A DNA stretch of 64,000 bases from Proales similis (lineage: Eukaryota > Rotifera > Eurotatoria > Ploima > Proalidae): positions 1,178,001 to 1,242,000 of the forward strand of contig JAGVRJ010000005.1 of assembly GCA_019059635.1 (NCBI GenBank), read 5' to 3'. The notes beneath the pieces were generated by a model. It had not been told where the DNA came from. It did no database searches and was given only the letters and a program-made list of their open reading frames with translations. Of this stretch, positions 22,501 to 35,355 are shown in pieces (position 1 is the stretch's first letter; each line of letters starts with the position of its first letter). The translations under genes were made by a program, and so were the position numbers.

Positions 22501-25500
22501 CGGTTGATGTTGAACTCGACTCCGATCGATTTGATGTTTTCCGGATTTCTAATTGAGACCAGATAGCTGTATGGACCAGCCAGAATGAACCTCGGTCGAC
22601 CATATTCGTTCTCGTCGTCGAGCAAGATTTCGGGATCGTTCAAATAAGAGAAATCATCGACAGCCATTTGGAGATCAAACTCGGGCCGATCGGCCGACCA
22701 GCACAAGTTGAGTCCAGTCGCCACGCGGAAGTTGTCCGATGTGCATTTGTTCACTACCTTGCGGCTAATTTTGAAATTTCTCACCTCCTGGTACTGGCCA
22801 GCGACAAGTTTGTAAAATCGGCCGTCGACTCGAAGCAAGTCAATCTGACCGCCAGGCGAGAGTTCAATGTTGTAGCTGATTTTTTTCGCTGACTTGACTC
22901 CGTTCACGTTCAGTTTGGCTCGACCATTCAGCACAACCTTTTTCTTAATTGAGAGCTTGCTTGCCTGAGTGAGCAACACTTCAAGTCGCTTGTTCAACGA
23001 GCCGGACAAGCTGTAGAAATTCTGCACGGTGAATTTTTTTCCAGTGGCGTCATGCACTTTGGAACTGTTCTTCAAGTAGAGAAGCGATGCGCTCAGATCG
23101 AGCAGTGAGTTGAACTCAAATCCGTTTGCCAATGGCTGACGAACTCGCGAGTCGATTAAAAACAAATTCTTTATCGTGTTTATCTGAGTGTAGAGCGTGC
23201 TCTCCTTCAAGTTGAGAATATAGTTCAGCAGTCGATTGATTTCTTCGGCCGAGTCGAGCTCGGAGTAGAAGACATCAGATCCGTAGACTCGCACCGAAAC
23301 GAATAGGCCTGGCTTCTGGTCGGTGAAGGCAAGCTTTTCAGCCAATGCCTCCAAAATGCTGGGCAACTCGCCGGGCGAATTGAAAAGATCCTGCACAAAT
23401 GAGCCTCTTCGGACACGATCGACTAAAATCGACTTGACCGCATCGGTCAAGCCCTCAAGTCGAATTGTGGCGTCGATGAAATTTATTGACATGCCGAAGG
23501 CGTGAATGGTCACGTTCAAGTTAATGCTTCGCGGCACGATCGTGTTCGGCACGTAGATCACAGATGCGTCGGTCTCCAATGCGGCGTCTTTCAGGAAATC
23601 GTATCTGTATCTGTATCGGTTCCATGAGAGCTCTTTAAAGTTAAGAGAGAACTTTTCCTGCACTCTCGGATTGGCCAGAATCGCGTTCAAGAGCGAAGTG
23701 TGTCCACGCTCTTTGGCAAAGTCGATCACATAAGTGAGCACTTGAATGTCGTTCTCGTTCTCCAAGTAGGCACTTAAATGCTGCTCGGCCAATGAGTAGA
23801 ACTTTTCAGTGTCAGAGCATTGCATGATTATTCTGAACGCGTTTATTCTCAGCTCGGTGTCGTCATCGAAGTTTGGCCCGAAGTCAGTGAGACCGTCAGG
23901 TGTCAGTATAGTGTCGCAAGAGAATTTCCTCAGAGCTTGAATAGCATTGTTTCGAACCTCAAGTGAATTGGCCGCGTTCTTGGCACATTGGCTCAGAACT
24001 AGAGGATTGGCGATGAAGCCAACGTTGCCGACAGCTTTCAAGGCGCTGTTCACCACTCGCTGTTGAGTGGGCTCACTGCATTCGTTGATCAAATGTTTGG
24101 CAAACAGGCTGGTCCAAGCTTCCAACTGCTCGGCGCTGCACTCACTGGAGCGGCAGTGTGAAGCGATCAGCGATGAATAAATCAGATAGAGCTTGTTCAA
24201 ATAGGCAAACTCGAGCGGCTTTCCGCTCAAGTAGTCTCTGAATCGATTCAACAATTGAGCAGACGGAGACTGAATTCGAGCCAGAGTGGTCAGAATTGGG
24301 TATTCGGTGATATAGAGCTGCTCTTCGAAAGCACCTTGATCAATCAGAGCCAATACTGCGTTGAACGAATTTTCAGTGTTGGCAAAGATCAAAGCATGCG
24401 CTACTGAAGTGCTACACAATTCGACTTAGGAATGAGACACTCTCACAAGCGAGTGACTAGACCTACCTGGCAAGGTGGCAAGTGGCGTTTGCTTGCTGAT
24501 AAATCTGCTCAAGCTGGATTTGATTCAGCGTTCGCAGGTGATAGATCAATTGTCTGAGTTGATTTGAGTGGTCAATGTCAAGGCCACTATTGGCCGCATT
24601 CTGGCACAAAGCTGAGCTGAACCGAGTCAAGTCAAACTGAGCTGAGTCGACGTCTTGCACTGGCTCGCTCGAGTACTCGAATTTGATACTGGCGTCGGCG
24701 AGAGATGCCAAATCTTGATCAACGATCGTTTATGATTGTCAAGAGCTAGTCAGTTAAGCATCTTACCCAGCGCCATCTTGTTAGTGCCCGCAAATTCGGA
24801 CACAAATTCGAGCTTCTGTTTCACTTGAGCTTGAGCGCCGCCGTTGCCGTTGGCGCCGATTTTGTAGGTTGAGACCTCACTGCATTCAACTTCGTCAATT
24901 CTTCCGTTCTTGTGCTCAACTTCGCATTTGAACGACTCAATGAACAAACGGCCCTGGTAGAACTCGGCAATGCTCTCGTACGGCACAAATTCAATCGGGT
25001 TGCTCTTGACATTTTCGTTCAATGTGCATCGCTGCAGTGACTTGTGCTTGATCAACTTGAATGTTTTGCCTGGCACATAGTCCTCTTCACGATCGAGGCG
25101 ATACGTAGTTCGGCAGTTGCCCAATATGTCTGTTTCGTACAAAGTGGCTGATTTGTCACTGCTGTCAGGCAGCTGGTTCAAACTGCTCTCCGGCTTGCTT
25201 TGAAAGGCACTGATTATGCCTCTCTTGACGTTGCGCGATCCAACCGAATCAGCCGGCACGAATTTGAGAGAAGACTCAATCTGGCCGTTGGCATTCAGCC
25301 TGAACACCACCTCGTTGGTGTCAAGATCGTTCACCAGCGACAGGTCGTTGCTATTCTGTCCTTCGAATCTCGAGCCTGTCAATCGCAAAACAAATGAACA
25401 GCCCGAAAGACGCGACACTGCCACTTGAGTGTGTAGTTCGGCCTCGTTGATCAGCTCGTCGGACGCATCGTTTATCCATAGCCGCACACTGGTCGAATAC

Positions 25501-25700
25501 TTGTATGAATATGTAAAGTCTTGCTGATAGTTAACGGGCTCCAAGCCTAGACGAGCGTGAATGGATCAGCGAGTAGAAAAATTGAGAGCAGACTGAATTG
25601 AGTTACCATCACAGAAAGGGTCTGCTGCGTCCGGTACCGGAACACTCAAAGTGCCGATAAACAGACAAGAGAGTAATAAAGCTACTTTCTCACTTCTCAT
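16529..25700 (-). CDS. Apolipophorin precursor (large lipid transfer protein, apoLp-II/I type)
   Basis: Six exons: 25700-25607, 25546-24767, 24713-24467, 24411-17486, 17427-17251 and 17187-16529. The sum is 8883 nt, or 2960 aa. Introns are 53-63 bp and one exon is 6.9 kb. A signal peptide is clear (MRSEKVALLLSCLFIGTLS). A large-lipid-transfer N-terminal module follows. RVRR at residues 706-709 (ILVDRVRR, then GSF) fits the furin site that splits insect apoLp precursors into apoLp-II and apoLp-I at about residue 700. The middle is a long amphipathic beta-rich lipid-carrying region. A von Willebrand D domain lies at about 2450-2600 (VIAFDGDVHLVVPHCSYLLA ... WYTGRVEGLLGKANYE), then a Cys-rich segment. 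The last 270 residues (ADFAFVVLPCG ... YSIIAVTQNG ... RHLVIVSCGNC) look like a degenerate vWA fold. It is a secreted neutral-lipid carrier. Vitellogenin is the alternative, but its usual length is much shorter. Confidence 0.88.
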
Positions 25701-26471
25701 GGTTGTCTTTCTCTCCAAAGAAGTTTGATTTGGTTTTTTCCGAGCGCTTCGCGCGTCTATTTATATTTATTTACAAGAGGCTGTACTTTGGTCAACTGCA
25801 GATCAGTGGTAGCGTAGCACTCCAAAATTCGAGTGGCACGCGTTCACTTTATCATTCTGATCGTTTGAGCCGAGTGCAAAAACGAGAGCACTAAGAGTCT
25901 ACGGCTACGAAAAAAAATGAAAATGTATGCAAAAAATGCCTTTTCATTTTACTCTCACTCGAGAATGGCTTCTTTTTTATCATCACATAGTCGATCTCAC
26001 AGTAGCCACTGGGTCTCATCACTTTTCACTAGTCTCATCACTTGGAAGCTTATCAGTTGGTGCTGGCCGAGTGTCGACCACTGCTAGCACTCGAGTGTCG
26101 TCAAAGAGCAAAATTGGGCTATCAGACAGACACGGAGAATCAACATACCTGTCCGAATTCCCAGCCCCAAAATCGAAAACAAGTGCTCTAATTTGGCCCA
26201 AGCTGGCCTCATGCGAATCTATTCCAGGATAGAAAGTAACGCACAACTTGATCTCTTGATCGCAATTTATTTATATCAGAGATAAAGAGAATATTTCAAT
26301 TTAGATGATGACGATGATGAGTTGATAAGCCTTTCGCTCAATAAATAAATCTTTACGAACAAAACTAGAAAATAGAACGGTCAGCAAGGGAAATGGTATT
26401 ATTGACCATCGCCAGTTAGAAAGTTAGAAATAAAAAAAAACAACGAACAAGAGAGAGAGGGGAAGGCGCAT
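25701..26471. other. Apolipophorin promoter side and GRIP 3' region
   Basis: This 771 bp stretch holds the 5' flank of apolipophorin and the 3' UTR of GRIP, both minus strand. The minus-strand AATAAA at plus 26267-26272 (tttatt), about 200 bp past the GRIP stop, is a candidate poly(A) signal. A short ga run lies near 26448-26460. No exon was seen. Confidence 0.4.
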
Positions 26472-29400
26472 TCAGAGAGCAGTAGCACGTCCCGCTGTAG
26501 TTGAACCAGCCAGAATTTCGTCTCGATTAAGGCCGTACTCGGCGTCCAGTATGATCGTGTGCTTGACCATTTTACATACTAATAGACGAATTACGTTTGA
26601 CGTTTCGGACAGCAAGTACTTGCCGGCCTCGGCGGCTGTTTCAAACTGTGAATAGTGAACGTTGTTTATTTTAATTATCTTCGTGTTCGGCTTTAGAAAG
26701 TAGCTGTGCGACGCCGGGCTAGAGTTGCGGATCCTATTTACATAGATCGATTTATCATATAAACCGTCTGACAACGAGAAGCCGTAGTCGTGATATCTCT
26801 GGTCTCTTTGTATGAAGATTTCGATCAAATCGCCGCCGCATTCTGAACTCGTCTGCCCTCTATTGTTGCTGCTACTGCTGCTATGCTGGCTGCCGTTGTG
26901 GCTGCCATTCAATTTTATGTTGTCGTAGTTTTTTGAAATTTCATTCACCGACTGCTGCTGCTGCTTCTGCTGGTCTTCGCTCTCTTCAATAATTAGATCG
27001 TGGCCATTGCATGAGCCAGTGTGTTCAAAGTCAGCTGGTGTGTCGTCGCTGGCACCTGACTTGCTCGTCGGCTTTTTGTTTAATCGAACGTACGAGGTCT
27101 GAGCCGATCCGCGGCGTCTCATCGATGAATTTCCTGGCCATGCCGATGGTGGCATCGGCGGCAGCTTGTCCAATTTCTGTTCGCCTGAATAAAACAAGAA
27201 TATAGAACCCGACGTGTGATTGAAGCTGAATAACGGACTTACTCTTTGAGTCGTTGTTCTTGTTTACTTCGCCAATTGAGAAGCTCTTGTGTGAAATTAC
27301 ATTTCGCATGAGCTTCTCGTTTCTGTGGCTCGATTCGGCAATTTTCGCCAAGTTTGACTGGAAGCGGCCAGAGTCATTAGAATTGAATGAAAATCCGACT
27401 CTTCGAGTCGAGTTTTCGAAATCGCGTTGGCCAGCTGCAGACAGAACGGACGCCTTGCACGTTCCATTTGAACAGCTGCTAGATGCGCGATTTGAGTTGA
27501 GTGCATTGCCTTCGAAGCATTCGTGGCAAAGTTCATAAGTGGATATGATATTCTGTCTATTGCGCAGGCTGTTGATTTCATTGCAGCGGGCGTCTGCCTC
27601 AGGCGAAGAGCAACTGCTCGCGTCTTCGTTCTGCTTTAAAATTTCAACCTTGGTCGGAGTCGAGCATCCATTGTGAGTGAATCGAACCGAGTTGTTGCTG
27701 TTTGCGCTCTTGTTCAGCGAGCTGGATGGTGGCGAGCAGCTGTCAGTTGAAGATGCCGACGATTCAACCTTGAGAGTGCGCTGAATGCTTATCGGCAGTT
27801 CAAGGCCAGCGCCTCTATTCTCATTCATGTCAAGTTGTTCGTCAAGATCTTGACTGTTGAGCTCAAGATCCTTCAACACTTCGTCCAGCTCTCGTTCAAC
27901 TGCGTTTATGCTATCCAGACTGCTCGCCTTCTTTTTTATCTCGTCGGCTATCATCTTGTATTGTTGACTCAATTTGTCCAGTGGCTTGTTGAAGGCGAAT
28001 CTCTTTTCAAAAGGCAGTGCTCGCTGTTGTCCCACGCTACTGCCCAGACCGAGCTGGTTGCGCGTCATTTGTTGACTCTCGGTCGGGAAAGGAACTTTAA
28101 ATTTTAAAGCATTTTGACTCGAACTCGGCCAGAGATGTTAAGAATGAGAATCTCTTACGCATTCTGTTTGCCGAATTCTCACTGTTTTTGTAGTTTATTT
28201 TAAGATTGTTGAGTGCACGCGACGAGTCGACAAACGAGCTCGGCTTTAGATGACTGCTTGAAGGCCTTGAAGATGATCGGTTGTCGAGTTTGCGCGATAT
28301 TTTCAATGTCACAGCGTCTCCGGCCGACTGCAGCAACTCAATGGCCTCGGTCAATGACTTGCCGCGGAGTGAAACGTTGTTTATGGCCAGAATTACGTCG
28401 CCGACATGAATCGCGTTTGTCCTTGAACAGAATTTTCGTTTGCAAGACTTGCATCTGTGCCAATCGAGTCACACTACTTACCGTTCGGCTAGTCCGCCTT
28501 CGGTTAGGGCCGAGACGAACATCGGCTCGAACAGGTCATCGCTTCCCGATATGGTAATTCCTAACGGGCCGCCGTTTCGTTGTAGTTCAACTGTATAGAC
28601 CACCACTTTGTCGTCCAGATTCTCTTCTTAATTGTGCTCGCCAGTTAAATGCAAATCTCTCGGTCGCGTCAGGACTCTCGCTTACCCGTATATGACTCGT
28701 CTTTTTTTACCTTGAGCTTGACCATGTCCTCGTTGGTGCTCAGCAGTTGATTGATTTCAGACAGCGGCTTGTTGCGTAGTGACACATTGTCGATGAAGAG
28801 TATCTGATCGCCAGTCTGCAGCATTCCACTCCTTTTACAGACGAAAAGAGCAAGTTAAAACAAAAATCGAAAAGAAGCAATCAGCTCTCATGACGAACCT
28901 GTATGCTACGCCGCCTTTTATCAAATCGCAAATGTAAGGATGCATTTCGGCTGCATTGGGATTGCGCGGATCTTAAGAGGGCAATTTTAGACTTTGATGA
29001 CTGGTCGAGTTGCTTTGTCAACTTACAAGCGAGCGTCAAGCCAATGTTCAAATTCTTTTTCAACAACTTCACTTGAAACACTCCGCTGGTGAGCAAGATG
29101 TTGTCTATGTGCGGAGTTGGAATCAATTTAGCCCGAGAGAGCGAAAGCGATTAAAATTTGATCACTCACCGGCCACGTCGAATTCAGTGACAAGAAATAG
29201 CTCAGAGCCTGACTCTTTGATGAGCTGACGAGCTTGCTCTAAAGAAAGGCCCTCGATCGACTGGCCGTTAACTGAAAGAATTCGATCGCCCGGCTGCATA
29301 ACCCCCGAACGTTCGGCAGAGCTATTAGGCTCCACGTAGCCGATTATGGGATATGAGCCGACGTGGCTGATCGGCTCGCCGCCGTTGGCCATGATCACCG

Positions 29401-32366
29401 TGCTATTGGCACTCTGCAGAGTGAAGCCAAATGTGCCGCTTTGATCCGCTTTCAGACTGAACTCGACCTTTTCGGGGTGGCTCACTTGATTTGTGTGCAG
29501 CGATGGACTGCACGAGTTTATTGAACCTTGATTTCAAATTTCGATTAGATCTGCCCTCGCGTTGCGACACATGAGCTCACAAGCGTGAACTAATAGAAAA
29601 GCTAATGAAACAGAATGCGAATTTACCAAATTTCTGAAGATCGACGAGCCGATACTCTTTGCTAAGATCGAGCAGCGATTTACTACTACCTAGAGAGTGA
29701 GAGAAAACATTCATAAATAAATGCATTCTTAAATTAAGAGTAATAGATTCGAAAAACAAAAGCAATTAGGTCGAGTGAAAACCAGAGAGGAAAAAAAAAC
29801 GAAAAAAAAGGAGCCGGATTTTCGACCGGGGTGCTTGAGTAAGAATTGATCGGCAAAACGAAATGAAGAGGATAAACGCAAACGAAGCGTGTTTCTAATG
29901 TGCGCTTGTGATTATTTTAAAAGGCAACTTGTCTACTGTTCTATAGGAGGAGCAATGTGTGCAATCGGGCTGCACTTACTAATCGAATGATTTCTGACGC
30001 GGGCGAACTGATGCGGCGTGGACAAGACACCATTCAGATTTTTCATCATATTCTCATAGGTCTTGTTTCTCAGCCTCTCGGCCGTGTGGTTTTTCTTAAG
30101 CAGCTGACTCAAGTAGTTTTCTTCGATGCCCATACCAACGGTCCGTGCCGTGCCCTTCGCAGCTTGGAAAGCAGGCGACAAGCGACGGCTCGTCTCGTCG
30201 TTCGAATGGGCTCGAATCGAACTACTGCTAGACTTTAAGGCGCTTATTACTGAGCAATTATTGCTGCTTGTCGAACTGTTCAGACAACTGTCCGGCGTTT
30301 GTCCGCTTATTCGAACACTGCCCATGCAAGCTAGGTCAGACTCGTTTTAGTGTTTGAACCATCATCATCGATTCGAATAAGGACCAGAATGAAGGTGGCG
30401 ATGAGCACCGTCGTCTTCATGAACAAAACAGACAGAAGTAGTCAATTTGCTTACTTTTACTCGACTGCGGCTGACTGCGGCTCAGCATCTGACTCAGGGG
30501 TAGTATTTCGATCCTCGAGAACTCGCCGGTGCAGTTTTGCAAGATCTGATTAGCGTCGCCGAGTGAGACGTTATCAAAGCTCTCGTCGTCAATTGACAGT
30601 ATTTGATCTCCGACGTAAATAGCGCCGCATCTTCATTAACCGATTCGTTCAACTCTGACTGTATTCGAAAGAATTTAAATTTGAACTCACCGGTCGGCAA
30701 TACTGGCGGGCTTGACGCTCTCGACCAAAATTTGACTCTTGCCATTGCTGCTTGCTTTGCTAGCAGAGAGCTTGATGCCGATTTGAGAGCCAGGCGACTT
30801 TTCGATTTCAATCAGCAAAGGCCCGTTCGAGTTTTTGATCGAATCTATCGCACCCAAATGAGTCTGTTAGAAGTAGCCAACGGGCAGCAGAGAAGATCGG
30901 TCCACTCACCCACAATGGCCGAGTCGTATTCGATAAGAAACAATGTGAGACCTTTGCATTGTTTCATGATGTAATAAGTCTCTTGAAGTGACGCATTGAG
31001 CACATTTATGCCGTTAATGGCCAGAATGCGGTCGCCGATTTTAAGTGTGCCCTCGCGATCAGCCGGTCCACCGGCGCGAATATTCGTCACAATCAGCGGT
31101 CGCGATTTCATCGAATCATCGCTTGAGCCGCCACGAATTGTAAATCCGTACGAGTGGTTCTCTTTTTCCAGTTGGATGTGAACAGTTTGCGATCTAACGG
31201 CATGATGTGGATGAATGGCTAGTGAAATGGGTTTAAACGAAACGCTTCGATTTTGAAAGTGACGGACTCGACTTACGCCACGGCGGAAGGTTGTATTCAA
31301 ACTCAAGACATAGACTGTCGCCGGCGTTTTTTATCAGCTCGATAATCTCTTCATGCTTAAGGCCTTGCGTTTGAATGCCATTTATGGACACTATCATGTC
31401 GCCGACTTGAAGCTCATCGCATCGATGAGCAATACTGCCCGATTTCAAATCGCATATTCGTGGCCGACTGTCCTTGTCTGTTCCGCCCGATATGGTCAAG
31501 CCAAACTGAGTGTTGTTGGCTCGAATAAGCTCCACAATTGAGTGTCCTTTTTGAACTAGACGAGAGAAATTGTTAGATCGGCGCTGAATAGAGGTCGGGG
31601 GGGACGAGAAAAATAGTCAAATAGTCACAGAGGAGCAGGAGCAGACAGAGAGAAGGGAGAGGAAAAGTGGAGGCAAAGAGGACCAGACGAACCGAGCATT
31701 AAATGTCGGAGTTCTCGATCGTGCTTGATTCGAGCCAGACTGAAGCTGTTGAGCGAAGATGTTGAAGCCGACTTTCGACGCTTGCTGGTGCGCGTGTCAA
31801 TCGTATTGACCTTGCGGCCCATGCTTGCGTATAGGGCGTTTTTCTTGTTCAGATTGAGCGTCGAGTAGGAAGTTGATTTCACAAAACCGGCCTCGTTTGT
31901 GTTGCCCATGATTGCGCGGCCTATCTTTTCGTCTCGACGGGCGAACCAAATTGAAGACAACACAGAGAAAAAGATTTCAAAAACGCGAGCTCATTTGCTA
32001 ACGCTCTGCGCCCTGCTTTGTTTGGGCTTTCTCGTTATCTAATTAAATTGAGAAGGGAAACACTTGAGCGAGCGAGAGGCGAAATATATAAAAAGCGACT
32101 GAGAAAATAACTAGTAGATCGCATTTATGATTAAGCCCGCACAAGTAAGATAGCGCGGCGGACGATGGGACACTTTTTCTAATTGTCCTCTATTTTTCTT
32201 CTTCTCGTACCGGAGAAGCGAAGTATAATTGAAACTCTAACGACCCAATATGAAGCAAGCATCAAAACTAAAAAACAACAACAACAACAACTTAATAAAA
32301 AATTCATTTTTGTCAAATAAAGCCATTTATCTAAGCGCTCGTAAACACGCTCGGCAGGCAAGTGAG

Positions 32367-32443
<77 letters not shown>

Positions 32444-35355
32444 GCTTGGCCATTATAGCCTGACATTTGCGAAGCTGGTTAAAGGCTTTGAATGGCCATT
32501 GGCTACACTGCAGTGACCCGCTAAGCTTTGCAGGTGCGCCCTTTTTTGCAGGGGCCATAAATTTTTGTTCACGACTCGAGAAGAAAAAATACGGAGTTCA
32601 TGCTTGTTGTGCGTGTGTGTGTGTGTGTGTGTGATTGCAAATAGTTCACAAACACGGCTACCGTGGTCTAAGTCAGGCAGCCAATTTAAGCGCGGCTTTC
32701 TAACTGGCCTTTGTTTTGTGCCCGTCGCCACTCTCGTTCTCTCACTCATTCATTCGTCCATTCATTTTTTTCTTGCTTCATTCATTGCGCTCGGTTGTTT
32801 ATTGTGCAAATTTAAAATATTTTCATTTGCTTTGTCTCAAGTGGGTGCCAGTTTTTTTCTTCTCCTAAGCTGGTCTCTTTTTTTTTTCTGACTCTTTTCG
32901 TTCTTTTCACATCGAACCCATTTGCGTGCATTGTGATGCAGACTTCTTGTGCTGGTTTCTTCAAGTTTGAGATTCGATAGGCAAATTATTTCTCATCCAA
33001 AAGTGCGCAGACAACAATGGTCTGATGAGGCGCGATGAGGTTCATACATCTAATTAAATCTGAGCAAATGACAATAGCGGCGGTCAAATATGCGCCTTGT
33101 GAGAAAACTATAGCTCAAGCCGGGGCTACGTAATTTAAGAGCCAGAAAAATTGGGCTTGTCTAAATTGCCTCGCATTATACAAGTCGCCTTGTTTGCTGC
33201 CAATTGTGTGCGTGGTGTGTATGTGTGTGAGAAAGAGAAGCACGATTAATCTTGAAGCGGACGCGCACGAAGGCGTACAAATACATCAAGAGCATATAAT
33301 TTGCTTGAGCCGCGCAGCATATTTTCTTTCTTACAATCGAAAGCAAGAACGGCCCGCACCGTCCAGACTCCTACCTATTCAATTTGTAACTCCGATTTAT
33401 TTATTTTCGCTTATTGATTCATTTGTTTATGAGCCAAAGGTTTCATTGTGTGTGTGTGTGTGTGTGTGTGTTGGTTGGAGGCTGCGAGATGCTGCGCCAA
33501 GCCAAGCCCGACGTCCGCGATGGGTGCCAGTACGATCGATCGAGCAAATAAAAGAAGAAAAAAAAAAGAACAAGGCGCGCGAACCAGTGAACGAGTGAAT
33601 GAGTGAGAATCTATTTTGATGAACTTTCATCGCATTTAATTCGATTGATTACGTTTGGCATGCTGACGGCTGCGCATCAAAAGGCACTCAATGCCAGAAC
33701 TTGCGAGTTACTCGACGGACGACTTGCTTGCCTGTCTGCTCGCAATCAATTTATTCTTTAGATGAATTCTGACCGCTGCGAATGAATGATTTCGATTGCC
33801 ATAATCAGCACGAATAAGCAAAGTCTAATTCAAATAACTAGCCTTGCAGTTTTCAACACACGGGCGTCGGAGAAGGCTTGTGAGTGAAGGCGCTAGTAAT
33901 TTAGATGGGCAGCAACTTGCCCATGCAGTCGCAAAGCGGCTAAATGGCTATTGGCATTAAGCAAGAACAAAACGAAAGTGAAGAGCGCAAATTGACTCCT
34001 GTGGTTCGTCGAATTAATGAAGAATGATGAAAATGATGAAATTTGATTTGTGGCCTTTTAAGTAATAGGCGTAGAATTTCGCTGGCTGGCAAGAAGAGCA
34101 TGATCGCTGCAGGTAGGAACGCCACTACTAATCAACGTCTCCCTGAATGGACCTAAGTGGCCAAGCGAACAGCAAATATGAGCAGCGAGAAAAGCTCAAA
34201 AGAACTGATCGGCACATTTGCGTTGATTCAATTGAATTTGATGTGAACAAATGGACGAGAGACAAACTGAATAGAAGAGGAGCGAGCTAGAGAAGGGGCC
34301 GAGAAAGGACCGAGCCGATGAATTAGTCGACCAATGAATGAATGAATCAATGTCACCTGGCTGAAATGGACGAGGCCGAGCCTGCCTGTCACATGTCGTA
34401 CAAATATTTATGATCGGATTAGAGAGTCAAGATCAAGAACGCCAAAGGAAATTAATTTAGGCGTGAGGGCTGAGGTGGTGCTCACATCATTGAGCTGTTG
34501 GCTGGGGCGGTCAAGCGGCCTTTCATATATTCGCCCGATCAGATTAGCCTGAATCTATAAATTACAGCAGCAGCCCAACGACCACTGCCATCAAGTAGCA
34601 CTTTGACGGCCTCGGCAGCGAGCGAAAGTGCTGTGAAACTCTTCTCGACGCAAATTGAATACCATAATTAAGCGCGTGCGATGTCGAGCACCGAATTGGT
34701 TGCTGGACGCCTAGGTCAGACAGTCGAGCAAGCTAATGATGCATGCTCTACAATAAAAGCAACTCGAGAGTGAAAATAAGACGCGACGTGCAGAAACTCA
34801 GTTCGTGTTGGTCCAAATGGCTTTTTCAAGACGAAGAAAAATACGAAAACGGGGCATAAATGGGAGCGGAGAGAGAGAGAGAGAGAGAGATGTAGAATAA
34901 AGGCGAAAGTGAACAACGAGGAGAAATAGGGGAGGCGGTCAGGGGCAGAGGAGAAGGCGAACGAAGCGAAAAATAAATAGGCGTTTTCATACCCGATAGG
35001 CGGCCTGATGCGTTTTGAAAAGCAAGTGGTTTTGAAGCCTGTCGCGCTTGAGCCCGTCGGGCTAGTTCGTTGGCCATTTTGCTCATGCCATGTGTCAACT
35101 CTGATTTGTTGGCCAGATTCGAGTGGGTCGATGAATCGTGCAAGCTGCTGCTGTTATTGATTTTTAATGACGAACTTGTCTCGTTTGAGGTGCTCTCTTG
35201 ACCGTCTTTAAGTATTCGCGGACCTGATTTTAGGCCAGTTGCAATCGGCGACAAGCGCTCTACTCACCTGTCACAAAACGGGCACTTTGAATGCTGTGGG
35301 TCAGCTGGCCAAGTGTTGGCGAAGCTTTCAAGCAATCTGGTTTCCAGCTCGGCAT
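26472..35355 (-). CDS. Grip: GRIP, glutamate receptor-interacting protein with seven PDZ domains
   Basis: Seventeen exons sum to 4494 nt, or 1497 aa: 35355-35268, 35223-34993, 31920-31693, 31546-31277, 31218-30910, 30844-30691, 30630-30455, 30330-29980, 29689-29627, 29526-29170, 29104-29027, 28971-28899, 28831-28686, 28623-28482, 28421-28159, 28094-27243 and 27184-26472. PDZ1 ([12 protein letters not shown]), PDZ2 (YGFTIRGG ... [18 protein letters not shown]), PDZ3 ([20 protein letters not shown]), PDZ4, PDZ5, PDZ6 ([14 protein letters not shown] ... [19 protein letters not shown]) and PDZ7 ([19 protein letters not shown]) line up in order with GRIP1/2. Several interdomain borders fall at the same places. 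It is a cytoplasmic scaffold for receptors and vesicle cargo; in flies Grip guides muscle migration. The long Ser/Asn-rich linker before PDZ7 is family-typical. The N-terminus [10 protein letters not shown] recalls GRIP1b. Confidence 0.92.
32370..32442. repeat. (AC)n microsatellite, about 36 perfect units
   Basis: This is a pure, uninterrupted AC repeat within GRIP intron 2. It is the longest perfect microsatellite in the window. A complementary (GT)n run follows at 32612-32633, about 170 bp away. Such a perfect run is expected to be length-polymorphic. Confidence 0.97.
33448..33471. repeat. (TG)n microsatellite
   Basis: This is a perfect TG run of about 24 bp in GRIP intron 2. A shorter imperfect tg stretch lies near 33206-33230. 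Confidence 0.9.

Larger units (their letters stand above)
31921..34992 (-). other. 3.07 kb intron 2 of GRIP
   Basis: Other introns in this gene are about 50-120 bp, so this one stands out. It is full of low-complexity DNA: (AC)n at 32370-32442, (GT)n at 32612-32633 and 33448-33471, and (GA)n near 34868-34889. No nested gene was found. Exon 3 just downstream has an in-frame ATG (MGNTNEAGF), so the intron could contain an alternative promoter; this is only an inference. Confidence 0.6.

Noticed and set aside
32179-32891. Several frames encoding Cys/Val or His/Thr runs
   Set aside because: Products of the AC/GT microsatellites in GRIP intron 2.
33194-33598. Plus-strand 134-codon frame in GRIP intron 2
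   Set aside because: Runs through a TG repeat and A-run; begins with repeat-derived Cys/Val and lacks recognisable domains.
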